A stretch of 64,000 nucleotides of DNA, from assembly GCF_910591885.1 (NCBI RefSeq), contig NC_063279.1, forward strand, positions 9,734,001 through 9,798,000, read 5' to 3'. The position numbers and the translations under genes were made by a program. Shown here piece by piece: positions 49,135 to 61,568 of the stretch (position 1 is the first letter of the stretch; every line of letters begins with the position of its first letter). The notes under the pieces were generated by a model. The model searched no databases. It saw nothing but the letters and a program-made list of their open reading frames with translations, and had not been told where the DNA came from. The DNA comes from Bombus terrestris (lineage: Eukaryota > Arthropoda > Insecta > Hymenoptera > Apidae).

Positions 49135-51531
49135 TATACATATACATATGTACATTGCTCTCTGTCTCTTTTGCATATTCATACTAAATCCGGACGATGT
49201 AGGCGAGACCGGCAAGTTCTCGCAGATTAAGTACGCTATCAGGCCTCGTATTCCTCGCGCACCGTTTTCAGATGATCTCACACCACCGGACCAAAACTTC
49301 TTACTAGAGAGACACTTTCGGCTCCCACGGCTCGCGCGCGCTGTCTTCACAATACCGCACGTACTACCAAAGTTATCTCAACTGCTTTATCCAACCTCCC
49401 TCCTGCTCGTTGCACTACTCATTCCCTGTCTTTACCCCTTTCTCTCTTGGTCCTTCTCTCCGTACTCGCCATTTCCCAACCCACTATCCGCCCCCTTGTA
49501 TTCTTCCACGGTTAGCGAGTAAAATTAGGTAAATTCGCGTTCAATAAAAGCTGCGAGGACGGAAACGATTTTCCGCGTTTCACGACGGAATGTTAAGTCG
49601 GGTTACCGTGTTTAACACAGTTATCAGCATCTTTTTATGATGAGTTTATTGTTACCCGATGATGGTAATATCGATGAAGTCTGCAGTTAATTGTAAGCTT
49701 AAGGTTTTCTGTATTTTTTCTGTGTTTCCGACGTTTTATAGTACTATTGAGATATGTGTAATTTTGTGTGCTACACTAGATTAGCCGCGTAGTAGCGAAG
49801 CACATATATGAGTATGAGTGTGTTGGAATATGTGTGTGCATAGAGTCACGTAAAACAAAAGAATACAACTGTTCCGTGGGTAGTGTGATGAGGAAGATGG
49901 TGAGACAAAGAGAGTGCTGATACGTGTGCAAATATGTATCGACGAATATCTTGTAAATCACGTATTAATTAAATCTGAAATTATTTTGATATCAATTCTA
50001 AGTGTAATCTAAATGTTCCTATACATTTATTTCGGCGATTAAGATCCACAATTCTCAACAAGTACATTAAAATGTTACAGATTTCTCCGATACTCGGAGC
50101 CTTTGCTACTGTGCACCGTTTTGAAGGTTTCTATAGTATATGTGGATATTGTAGTTTTCTTGATTTCTTACATTATTTTTTCTCAATTTGCTCCAATTTT
50201 CTAATATTTAAATAATGTTCGTGGTAATAACGTTTCTCAAATTTCTCAAATCGAAAGATGTAAGTCAGTTCGCTACTATATTTTTTCTTCCAATTGCTAT
50301 AAGCAATACGCCAGCATAAATTACCATTCCTTGACACAAAACGAAATTTATAACCAAAAAAGATTAATGCGTCGTCGAATTTCCTAATTTAGGCGATCAC
50401 GATTGCGTACCAATCGACTTATTGCTCTCACCCGGCTATCGGACAACTGTGGATACCGATAGCTTAATAGAATCCCCATTAAAGTGTCTCTCTTGCTATC
50501 CCATCGCGCGTAATGCAGGCAAATTGCGACAAATTGTTCCTGCTGACTTTTCCGCGCTTCGAGTGCTAATCGATTTCACAGCGTAACAGCTCATTCTATA
50601 AGATCGTGACTCATAAGAATCCAATTATTTCGAAGAATTTACAGCAACAAAAACAGTAAACACCGAAAAAGGCATAAATTTCGAACTCAAGTATGGGAAA
50701 ATTTATTGCTACGAATTTACAGCACATTTCAAAAAGTGATCCGATTTCGAGTTAGTTTTTCTTGATTTACTCAAATTAATGGAATTTCAGTTCCATCGAT
50801 CTCTACTTTGATTTTATTAGACCGCGAATACTTATGCAAATTCATATTTTTACCAATAATACTAAAAAGAAAAATAAGAAATGGAATTTCAGCAAATATT
50901 TGTTTTACCAACTAAATATCGTGTTCTTTCAATATTCCATATATTTTTCTAAATTACGTGCGTTCTGTGCATTTCAGTATTTTCTTAATTCCTCATAAAT
51001 GCACAAAAATCTACGGTCTGCTGATTATAACGATCGCTATCGCCACCGTTATATGGTAGCTCGCTGAGAATCTTTCATTAGTCGAAACATTTCTATTCGT
51101 TGTTTAGTGAGAACGCAAATTTTCGTAGGTAGGAAAGTCGATTGGATTCCCGAACGAGCTCGATCCTACCACCCGAAACTTGTCGTGCACCGATTGCTTT
51201 TTCGATACTTGCTTCGAGCAACTGGGTTAGTGTGCTGATAGATTCCTTCTTTTGTGAAGTCGTTGCTTTAGAAACGAGAATCATTTATGTATAGAGTTTC
51301 GCGGCGGTTATATGAGACGGGTATGTGGAATCTCAGAGGTTCTACCGCTTTGGGAATTAGTTTATCGATAATATCGGCTACCGATCGTTGATCCATTGAC
51401 TTCCGACATTTCGTTAGTTTCTTTGCTACCCTATACGATGGCTTTGGGGGAAGAACACGATAAATCAAACTTCCTGTTTCTTACGGGGAGTCAGCTTTAA
51501 AATTCAGTACGCTATCAATCAAGCCCATGCT
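49135..51531. other. Non-coding stretch right of the retroelement
   Basis: Begins with the TATA target duplicate and a degenerate TACATA tract. A 135-codon plus-strand frame (49,115-49,522) starts in the LTR and runs into flanking DNA, so it is fortuitous. The remainder is AT-rich with no recognisable gene. Confidence 0.55.
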
Positions 51532-51901
51532 AAGGGAATCTGAAAATTATCTTTTTATTCGATGTTGAAGCTCAAACACGTGTTTTCTCATATTATCCAA
51601 AGAATTGTAAGTATCGTAATAATTGTACGAATTTTGCCAATTTATCAACTACTTTTAACGCATGTACATCTTAGGACCAAAGATTAAGATCCTTCTGTTT
51701 GATCATAAAGTGATCATAAAGGGAATCTGAAAATTATCTTCTTATTTGATGTTGAAGCTCAAACACGTGTTTTCTCATATTATCCAAAGAATTGTAAGTA
51801 TCGTAATAATTGTACGAATTTTGCCAATTTATCAGCTATTTTTAACGCATGTACATCTTAGGACCAAAGATTAAGATCCTTCTGTTTGATCATAAAGTGA
51901 T
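51532..51901 (+). repeat. 187-bp tandem duplication
   Basis: Two head-to-tail copies, 51,532-51,718 and 51,719-51,901 (the second lacks the last few bases). They match by eye except for four substitutions, all transitions, two near 51,560 and two near 51,650 (copy-1 coordinates). The unit has no coding frame. The near identity suggests a recent segmental duplication. It could also come from an assembly overlap, though the four differences argue against that. Confidence 0.92.
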
Positions 51902-52706
51902 ATTAAAATAAGAAGATGGACAAAAATGTACTCTCATGTGAATCTTCGTGCGGAATGACATTTTTAGAATTTCCCTGCAATTGGAATTTCCAATTTCTGA
52001 CAGCATCGTCAATGTCGAAAGGACGTTTCGTCTACTAAATATCATAACGATTTTGGGAATTTTAACATTTCCATATTTCCCACAAATGCGCCAAGAACCA
52101 CGATCTAACTATAAAATATCGACGTTCGTCGAGTTAGTCACTTCTGAAGAGCAGAGATTGCGTGGAACTTAAATAATGCATCATGCTGCAACGAGAAACA
52201 TCGGTTTCCCTCTTCAATTTCTTGCTGAAAAACGTGTACACTCCCCGAGAGCAATATGACGTTAGAAGCAACGTTAAAGAATATGCAAGTCTGGAAACAA
52301 GCCGCACGGTAAGATTCGTCAGTTTTATTCATTCCTTTTAGATATTCCATTAAAAAATAAGAAGAAAAAAAGCAACGAAACTGGACGTTCCCTCCATTTA
52401 AGGCTCTGTCACGAGGCTCTAAGCTTTAACAATCGTTCTCAGAAGATTTCTTCAAAGACGGACAGTTCTTATGAATAAAGAGAAAAAATAAAGCGCGAGT
52501 AAGAAGAGTAAAATAGAGAGAGGTGGATAACGGAAGAAAGGAATGGTAGGAAAAAAAAAGAAAATCTTTAATTGTCCAAAGTCTCTCGAGTCGCGTAGTC
52601 TAGACAACGTTATTCCGACGAAACTTGGATTCACCGAATGACGAGACCAGAGAAATTCCGGAGAGCGTTGTTCGCTTGTGCAGAACGAAAAGTTCTGCTT
52701 CGCCTT
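51902..52706. other. Non-coding stretch, nothing recognised
   Basis: Short frames only. Overlapping frames at 52,452-52,950 on both strands coincide with a more GC-rich patch and show no domain. Confidence 0.5.
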
Positions 52707-52721
52707 GGGGGGGGGGGGGGG
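52707..52721. repeat. G15 homopolymer
   Basis: Fifteen consecutive G residues followed by GAGAG. This length is prone to sequencing error, so frames through it are unreliable. Confidence 0.9.
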
Positions 52722-54579
52722 AGAGCAAAATGGAGAAAGCATCTTTCGCGACACTCGCCCAGGATCATGTATACTTTCAAGAATGTTCCCCTGTCATTCG
52801 CCCCCGCTGATGCTTTCCCGCTGTTCCGTTGTTCATACTCACCCCCTCTTGCTGTTTTGCAATCGAGTTCCAGATTCATCCGAGTTTTTCCCTCCGAGCT
52901 CTCGTTTCGATGATCTCGTTTCACGGCACGACACTCCGAAGAAGCTCTCAAACTGCTTTTTAAATTTCGTTCGTGGTGAAAAGTCGCTGGAAAGTTCGTC
53001 TAATATATTCAACTATTGTACAATAGTTCTTCCTAATTTGCTGATTGATTGAAAGAAGTTGAAAGTGATCCTAAATGCTATTTCCAAAAGAAGTTGTAGA
53101 TGTTCTTTTAACTGGGGCTCTTGTCTCAACACTGTTGGGAAGCATCACGATTAGTTAGATGAAAACGATTATTCAAATGCTTGAAACCGTGGCGTTGTTA
53201 ACGTATAAAAATTGTATGGAAAATTATCAAATTAATCATTCTGGTGGTACTGGCGTTAAATTATCCCGGATGCGCTAAAAATTCGTCGTTTAAATCAAAT
53301 TGAAATTTTAATTCAACGAAATCATCCATCGTGAGGGAACAGTCTACCTATCACATAGACGACTCTATACCTTTTCATACATTTTTACGACTGGATAAAA
53401 GTAACGTAGAAAAACACCAGTAAATAATGTAATACAGTTCTCCTTGTTTTCTGAGTCGATTTTAAAAGAAGAAGCAGTGCTTAATCATAGAAGAAGCCTA
53501 ATTTTATCAGAATTGAACAGCATCAAATTAGGCCACGTTACGAGGTAACTATCTGACGGTAGAAAAAAGAACGTGGGACCGGTTTGACGACCGGAATCAA
53601 GCGGCTATTTACAAACTTTATCGATTACTATATTCCACCAGTGCGTCTACTAATTAGCGGAGATGTTCTCACGAGTACCTTTTCATGTCATTTAATGGTC
53701 AACCCAAGACCAAATCAAATTTGCTTTCTTTGTCAACACCATCAATTCCATTTGGATATTTGACGAGTTAGAAATAACAAATTAATGAAAAAAAAAATTC
53801 ATGGGCATTAGGGAATTGTATACACAACTAGATCGCTGATTTTTATGCATTTATACGAAATTTAATAGACGAAAAATTCATAAAATTTCCAAAGTAAGGT
53901 ATTTGTCATAATTTGTTCACAGATGAAACAAATCCTCGTCTAGCTTCTATTTCTTTACTTGTGCATATTCGTAAAACATAAATTTGCATGCGCTATCTAT
54001 AGGTACATGACGTCGGAGGTTCCTTGGGCAGAGAATTTGATTTCGTCGAATCGATGACCACCGACGTCATCTGGCCAGTTAATTTCCAGAACGTTCACCC
54101 TCTGACCATGCTTTTAATCGAATGCTCAACCCTCTTTGCCTCCGGGCGACCTTCCCAACCCCTGTTCCTTCACCTTCGATTTCTATTCTTGGCGCAAAGG
54201 ATCTGACTACACCTGAGGGACGATACTTCTCCGAAACGATCGATCGAGCGCGGTTAAATCGCGCGTAATTTCAAATTCGATCACCTACGTTGAATGGATT
54301 CTCCACGCGGACGTGGGTCGCTTTGAACGAGAGGCAAGAGAAGTTAATAAAGAACCTCGACGAAAAGGTCGATCCATGGAAATAAGCCAAGGGATGAATG
54401 ACAAGTGGGAATAACAAGGATAAGAGGAACTGTAGAATGCACGAGGTACTATGAGGAATCTTAAAGGGCAAGAGAACAGAGTAACGAGGGGAAGGTAGAC
54501 CAAACGAGGTTTTTAAAGGTAATCGAAACGTGGGAAGCAAATTTTGTAGGGGTGGGAGAAAGGGTGTAATAAACTATAG
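52722..54579. other. Non-coding stretch, nothing recognised
   Basis: No frame with recognisable domains and no repeats beyond short A-runs. Confidence 0.5.
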
Positions 54580-54600
54580 AAAGAGAGAGAGAAAGAGAGG
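54580..54600. repeat. Degenerate (GA)n tract
   Basis: AAGAGAGAGAGAAAGAGAGG-type purine repeat, imperfect. Confidence 0.8.
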
Positions 54601-55867
54601 GTTATATTAAAGTAGAGAAGAGCGGAACGGAAATATTAGATCGATGTGTTTGAAATGGTTGATTTTACGACCGTGTAAAATCATTCAGAATTTAACGGCT
54701 AAGAATATAAAAATATTTTATTAGACGTCGATTTAAAGCTGGCCGAACCGAATATAATTGGTATTTCGTCAATTACTTTATTTTAAGAAGACAAACTACG
54801 TATTAAAGCGATCGATGGACATAAACGTCGAATTTGAATTTTATAAAAGCGAGCAGCCTTTCAAAAGCTACATTGAAGAAACCCAAAAGCTGTCGTTGAT
54901 GTGTGGTAAAAATTTAATAATTACACGAACGTCGAAAATGGGCTAAGGGAATATCAATAATAATCAACCGTAAATAATCTAATAATCGTAGCTTTCTTTT
55001 ACAATAGTCAGCATGTAATGTATCTATCAAATCACGTTTTAATTAACATTATCTTCGGCGTTGAACGTTTCTAGCTATCTCGATAGATAAACTTTGAACG
55101 TTCTCTATTGCAAATTTGGCTATTTCATTTTCAATGACCTAATAATTATAAAAAAGAACCGTGCGACAAACTATGAAGGTATAAATTTGTAAAGATGTCC
55201 ATGAGAATTCATGTTACTCGAACATCGTGTGCATCTGCGTGCGTATTAGAAAAAAAGCATGAAAAGAGGAAGTTTTGCGTAATCAAGTTTATTGTATCGT
55301 ACGCGTTTATTGTGTGTATACGCGTGACGATCAATGCACGGCCGCATAATGTCGTATCTAATTATATACCGACAATTTCAGCGACGATTATTAGTAGCTA
55401 ATGAATTGCCGGAAACGGACAATATTCGTATGCATGCGAATAATAATGGTAGCATTGTACAGGTCTCATTGAACGAAGAGTAAAAACGAAAGAAGAAAGA
55501 GAAACAATAATAACCGTGTATAGGTTATTGTACGCAATAATTAATCGTCACGAAGGTTACCGTGGGTCACATTTTAAATTGCGATCCGTGCGTTTCCACG
55601 GCTCAGGAAATGTTCTTGGTACTCTATTGAAAAATACCTTATACATCGTGGCTTTGAGAAACCTTTCTCCTCAGATTCCTAGAAAATTGCAGGAATAAAA
55701 AGATAATTTTACTCTGTATATATTTTTAGTTATATACTCTATCTTGTACAAGAAAAAAAAGAAAATATGACCTTCCATTTAGGCCAAGAAGGAAAGATAA
55801 TGACGGTGTTCGTACAGCAATTGTGTAGTTACAAGACTATATAAATTATAAAATTCCAAGTCGGTCG
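54601..55867. other. Non-coding stretch, nothing recognised
   Basis: AT-rich sequence. Frames are at most about 68 codons. Confidence 0.5.
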
Positions 55868-55894
55868 TAAAACCATAAAAACAATATGGTTTTA
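55868..55894. repeat. Perfect 10-bp hairpin
   Basis: TAAAACCATA (55,868-55,877) and TATGGTTTTA (55,885-55,894) are exact reverse complements around a 7-nt loop. A run of T follows the first half of neither strand, so it is not a classical terminator. No function is evident. Confidence 0.7.
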
Positions 55895-57750
55895 TAATGG
55901 GCCGAAACCAAATAATCTGACGATATACGAACCAGGCAAAGTTAGATTCGGTATAATTGTAAAACGTTGCTCATATTTTCATTGATCCCGTTAATTACCA
56001 CAAACTTTTCCATACTTTGTCGATTATCATTTTCATTGCAAGCCTTTAGCATTCAATGAAGAAGTTCATTATTACCAGTTGACTACAAATTTACCACAGG
56101 TTTGCAAAGAACAACTTGATTCTTAAATGACTCCTTTTGACTTACGGAACTTGTCAAAAGAAAGACTTAACTCCTTACAACTGCAATCCTTTCGATGTAC
56201 AAACAAAACCAAAAGTGTAAAAATCTTTTTTAAAGATAACGGTTAGAGAGCAAATTATATAAAACATAGTATATCTCGATAATGTTATAAATGATAAAAT
56301 AGCGAAACCAAACACTTGCGATACAATTTCGATACCTTTATCGAAACAGGAACGATCCGTCATTCGAGCAGTCGCGAACGATACCCTGTACCCCGTTAAA
56401 AAGATCGCGCGCGCGCAAAAAAAAAGAACATAATTACCAGTATCGCGAGTCTCTCACTATTTTTCACCCCGCCAGGGACAGATCGATGTACATATATGTA
56501 GAACGCCACTCTCGTTCAGAATGTTGAAAAGCGAAGAGTCGCTATTGACCATAAACGATAGTCATCCGATGAAGAGATACTCGATCTCGAGCACAGCGGC
56601 GTACCGTGCACGATCTCGTCAACTTCCACTGAAATATTTCGCAATCCCGTAAAAACGTAAACCGTGTTGCACAGCGGTGCCGCCATTTCGATCGAGCATC
56701 GTTTCACGATGTGTGGAACGGGTTATGTTCCCTGGATCCGGCATGTAACAGTTCTTTACACGGTAAACGTATCTTTATGGTAATGAAAGTGGCTTCGATT
56801 AGACGATGCTTCCATTTATCTGCTTTCATCCGTGAATAAAACAAAAGCAAAATATCGAGCGAGAAACGGTTAGTTATTTAATAAAAGTTGCTTTGCGTTT
56901 GATGTTTCCGTCGCATTGCTAATGAAATTTTCTAACACACAAGTTACTATTATTACTAAAGAGCCCGGCGTAACAACATTAGCAAGTTTGACAACGGTAC
57001 GAGTAGTATGTTTAAAGTGAATGTTACTAACTGTTGCGTTATTTGGTTATCCTATTTGATGTAAGAATTGTAAAATCGTAATACAATTTGCAACTTGTCG
57101 ATTTACTGATATTATTAGACGGGGAATCGTCGTGCGAGAGGACCTTATCGTAGATGATGATTTGAGTAGTTGTTTTATATGTTTCCGGATCTTATAGAGG
57201 GAAGTTGGTGGTTCAGGGTGACGTTATTTTTATACTACTTTAGTTCATGGACTAGTATAGTGCAGAAGATAGAACCGACGATTGGTCGAGCTTTCATTAC
57301 AATTCTTTGAATCTTCCTTAGTACTAACTTTCTTGCAATCTTCTTTACAATTAAATTTTGAAATTCGCGAGCAATTCATGAGCAACGCGCACACTACTAT
57401 TTCGTACGATATGAACTGTCGGTTCTCTGAATTTCCTAAAAATCAAACACTTTTTTTTCTTTGTATAGATTAATTTTCAATTTTTAGGCCAATCCACGGG
57501 CAGCGTACAGACCAACATCGTGCGTCACTCGATCGGATCGCGACGTTCCGGATTACGAGAAATACTCGAATCGGGATGATAGCGTGGCGGGATCGCGTGT
57601 CAACGGAATAAAAATGAAACGAGGTAAACGAGCGGGCTGCCGTTACACCGCAGCCTCACTTATCCCGTGACGGTGAATGCGGTTTTTCAGTCGCGAACTG
57701 GTAATTGCCGACGAGACGTAAGAGCATCGAATTACTACCGAATGACTCGA
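55895..57750. other. Non-coding stretch with a (CG)n/A9 low-complexity spot
   Basis: The only notable sequence is alternating CG at 56,406-56,416 followed by nine A at 56,417-56,425. Frames are about 62 codons at most and show no domains. Confidence 0.5.
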
Positions 57751-57832
57751 ATCTCTCTCTCTCTTTCTCTCTCTATCTACTTATCTATCTATCTTTCTAT
57801 TTATCTCCTTCTCTCTCTTTCTACTTCTATCT
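57751..57832. repeat. (TC)n/(TCTA)n microsatellite
   Basis: About 80 bp of pyrimidine-rich simple repeat, CT dinucleotides grading into TCTA tetranucleotides and back. Confidence 0.9.
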
Positions 57833-58285
57833 TTTCGTTTTTATCATTAATTGAAAAATACAACTGCCGTGATTTCCGGTGAAATCAACTACCGTTAAGG
57901 GGCTCTGTATCACGACAGAAGGGAGAAAAAAAGCGTGGAGAAGAAATTCATGGAAACGAGTTATATTTATCGATGAATCGCTATGTACCCTAAGCCATTC
58001 ATTGAGCCGTTCTTTCATCGGAAGCTTGGTTGTAAAGATAAAATTAATAGATACGAAGCAGGTTTTAGATTCAGTCTTGGTATTGGTATATGCAGGTAGG
58101 ATATAGCAAGTTATTTTTACTTCGTGTAGAAAATGACGTATTAAGATGTAGCAGTGATATCCAGTGAATTAATTGTTACGTTTCTATGATAGTTTAATTG
58201 ACGAGCGAATTTATTTCTTTCTGCAGATAATAATTAATATGTCGTGGATGGAAATAGAATATCTTGCTGATACGTTCTAAATTTG
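57833..58285. other. Non-coding stretch, nothing recognised
   Basis: Short overlapping frames at 57,827-58,106 on both strands without domains. Confidence 0.5.
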
Positions 58286-58684
58286 TTAAGAGGGTATTCT
58301 AGCCTAGAGACAACCAAAAGAGCCGAACGGATTCTTAATTAGTATAGACGTCACTATAGCATGAACCTTGGAAAAGTAAAAAAAAAATTTTTTTTCTATA
58401 CTAATTATATCTATACTAATCTATACTAATCAGCAATTCGTTCCGCTTTTTTGTTTCAGATGATCAGAAGGGTTGAAATCATGCACGCCAGGGCACTTTT
58501 TTTTAGACCCCCCCACTTTGCCAGCTCATAACTTTGTGAATTCTGAGTTTCTTTTTTTCGGTTAATTCTTTATGTAATCATAAAATATCAATAAACAAAT
58601 GATACAAAAATGGATAGTAAAAATATTTTTTGTTTCGTTTGTACAGAGTAGACTAGAATACTCTAGACTAGAATACCCCCTTAA
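58286..58684. mobile_element. 399-bp TTAA-flanked MITE
   Basis: TTAA at 58,286-58,289 and 58,681-58,684 flank inverted ends GAGGGTATTCTAG (58,290-58,302) and CTAGAATACCCCC (58,668-58,680), which match at 12 of 13 positions. The interior has no coding capacity. It includes an A10/T8 self-complementary tract, an ATTAGTATAG/CTATACTAAT inverted pair, CTATACTAAT repeated next to it, and a direct repeat AGACTAGAATAC just inside the right end. TTAA duplication with G/C-rich ends suggests a non-autonomous piggyBac-like element. The superfamily is inferred from the target site only. Confidence 0.7.
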
Positions 58685-60201
58685 ATTATCAAAAAATGGC
58701 AAGAAAGGAACTGACTACTTTTCTAAGTTTTCTGTAGATCAATTCCTTTTATTCTTGAATTGACAAATTCGTCAAAATGAAGACAATTTAACCGAGTCAA
58801 TCTTAATCGTGACAAATATTAGTAGAACGTTCCTTATTCTCTGTAGAGATCGGAAACGATGGGTTTGAAAATAAAAATCCTTAAGCACTTGCACAAATTG
58901 CTACAAGTAGAAGGTAATTCGAGTGACGATTTAGCTCATTCCATTAATTATTAACATATTCCGCGTTAAAAGAGACGCATTTTGAAACCTTCAGATTACC
59001 AAAACACGCATAAAGAACGAGATCAACCTTTTTTTAAATTCTACCTAGAATTCTTTTCTTTTCGCAGAACTTTAAATCCAAGTGAAAGAGTTACATTAAA
59101 ATACATATTTAGTTGAAAGAGAACTTTCCTCGCATTGATTTCCTTTTACGTTTGTCTTGCTCGATCAACATCTATAACAAAGAATATCTTTGTTCGACTA
59201 ATAAAAACTTTGACATACTTTTGCCAAACTATCGCGATACCGTGGTAGGTAGAAGTATTGACGGAAGTAATATTCAGGAAACTTAACTATTCAGGAAAAT
59301 CAAGGAAGATGTTCTTCATTCGTGATGCGCGACATTTAGAAGGAATGACGATTAACGAAACATAAATTAGTAAGGAAACGTTTAACGCACGCTTGAATTA
59401 ACAAGAAGACACTTAGACACTTGGGACTACCTCAGACTCTCTGAAAATCCTCTAAATCCAAATCTCTCAGAGTCGAGGAATAAAAAAGATTGTTTCAGTT
59501 TCATCGATTGACAAGGTCGATCAGTGATAAATTAAAGACTAGGCCGACTAGCGCGGTATAAATGAGACACACGTAATGTGTCATTAATCGTAGGGACGAT
59601 ATCGTTAATCGCTCGTTAACGAGAATTCAGAGATTGGATCGCTCGTATTCGAGATAAACATTACAACTCAGAAACATCGACATATGCAGGTAAATAAAGA
59701 GCCGATTGTCGATCGTTACATAGTAATTTGGATGCTGCAATCGTTGTAATTTTACGTAAATAATATAAATCAAACGACGTACACGTCAGCCGTAAAGGCA
59801 TAATGACCTATAAAATTAATTGCAACTCGCCGTTGTTTGAAATATTAAAATATTTTCTTCGTTTTAATCTTTCGTGCTGTACGTTCCGCGTAAATCCAAC
59901 AGAGGAAGTTTCATACGTTTTATCAATTAAAATGTAAATTACGTAAATGGATAATTCCTCCGAATAGAACGTAATTATACATATTTATTCCTTGAAGGGT
60001 CTACGATGCATATTGACGTCAGTATGGTACTGGTAAAGTGCAAAATTGGACGCAATTTCGAGTTGTATTATTTTCGTTACAACGGAATGGTGCGTGATTT
60101 GATCGCAAAATAAACGCAAAATCAGCCCTTCTACTGTTCGCTCGCAGTTCGAATAACATTTGAAAGGAAAGAAAAATACGCGCGGGCGCGGTAAATTACC
60201 T
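58685..60201. other. AT-rich non-coding stretch, nothing recognised
   Basis: No open frame of 60 codons or more on either strand. One small hairpin GACACA/TGTGTC lies near 59,572-59,588. Confidence 0.55.
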
Positions 60202-60230
60202 TTTAATTACTTCGCGCTGAAGTAATTAAA
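60202..60230. repeat. Perfect 12-bp hairpin with 5-nt loop
   Basis: TTTAATTACTTC (60,202-60,213) and GAAGTAATTAAA (60,219-60,230) pair completely around GCGCT. The arms contain TAATTA-like homeodomain cores (TTAATTAC/GTAATTAA), so the site could equally be a double binding site. Confidence 0.7.
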
Positions 60231-61551
60231 TTCAACGTTCGACTACATCGGCAATCACCAAAAAAGAAATCGATACATCGCCGCATACAAATTTTTTCCT
60301 GAATAAAAAAGAAAATTTATTTACCCATTAAACGTAAAGGGGCAAATGGCAAACCGGGATATCCCAATTTCGTCGCCATCGGTGCAGTTGCAAATCCGGG
60401 AAAAGAATTATCAAGATAGAACATTAGCCTCCAACCAATGCCAAAAACGAATAGCAAGCGAAACAAGCAAAAAGCAAAAGCTTTCACGCGAAAACCTATT
60501 CAAATTTTCATCGCTCTAAGCACATATTTCTTCGTTAAAAGCTGCCTCTATCGAGCCAATATTGTCATCGATAACACGCAACAACCGAGCGCGGTCGAAG
60601 GATCCAAAAATTTCCGTCTCTGATCGCAAGTTGCGCGAAAAGAGCCATAAACTGACCGGCCTACGCTGTACATCGAACGAGCATCCAAAAATTTCCGCGC
60701 TCGACGCGACACAGCCGACAACAAGCGACGACAAACCCTCTCGAGCCAATCTACCAGGTGTTTCAAAAGAGGACATGTAGTATCATCGTAGGAGTTAAGA
60801 AACGATCGAGTTCGATTCGACCATTCGAGAACGTGTTGGATAACCGACTCACCGATTCATCGAGTGATAAGATTTTCGTCCCAAGTGGTATACAGGTATC
60901 ATGAATATTTTAAATTACCGGGAAGCTAGAAAGCGGATTACGAACGAGGAAATGCCATACCACGTCGAGATTTTGTGTCATCACTGCAAGGTTTAACTGG
61001 CAATCGGCAGTCAATGCACGTGTTACGACTGAATAGCTAGGAATGTACAGTTTTCCACATAGTACCATGGCTAACAGTCCTTTCTCGGAATGCTATTCTT
61101 CGATAGTTTGTCCTGGAATTCTTGTCGATTCTTTGCAAAACTCATTTGAGGTAAAACATGCTGATTTCGATTGTCCGTGAGGCAATTACAATGAGGCGTT
61201 TACGACACGGAAAAACTTCATGCTTCGCGTAGCCTCTTATGCTGTCGCAGGCTCACAGTCGCAAACATTCATGTTATAACTTATAAATATGTTATACTAC
61301 GTACTAGACTACGAATGTTCATGCGATTTTATGTTTCTACGGACATAATTAAAGAAATGGAATTTAAATAGAAATTTGTCCCGTCTAGTAAATATCATAG
61401 CAAGTGCTCTGCTGTAAATATCGTATATATTTTCGCATATTACATGCGCTCTGCAAATTTTTGGAACCTTAAATTTCCCAAAAACCCATGAATAGCCGCA
61501 GTCTACGTATAATGTTATAAAACTTTGAAACTAATGACGTTCAGGCCGACG
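60231..61551. other. Non-coding stretch with short dispersed direct repeats
   Basis: ATCCAAAAATTTCCG occurs twice (about 60,601 and 60,684) and TCGAGCCAAT twice (about 60,550 and 60,741). This suggests a decayed local duplication. No gene was found. Confidence 0.4.
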
Positions 61552-61568
61552 TTTATTCAAATTTTATT
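61552..61568 (-). promoter_or_regulatory. Paired AATAAA polyadenylation-type signals, minus strand
   Basis: On the minus strand AATAAA occurs at 61,563-61,568 and again at 61,552-61,557, overlapping and just after the stop of a 63-codon frame (61,557-61,748). The upstream sequence to about 62,110 is GC-richer with a 138-codon frame. This could be the 3' end of a minus-strand transcript, but neither frame resembles a known protein, and AATAAA is common by chance in AT-rich DNA. Confidence 0.2.

Noticed and set aside
49115..49522. 135-codon plus-strand frame near the retroelement
   Set aside because: It starts inside the LTR and runs into flanking host DNA, so it is created by the insertion and is not a gene.
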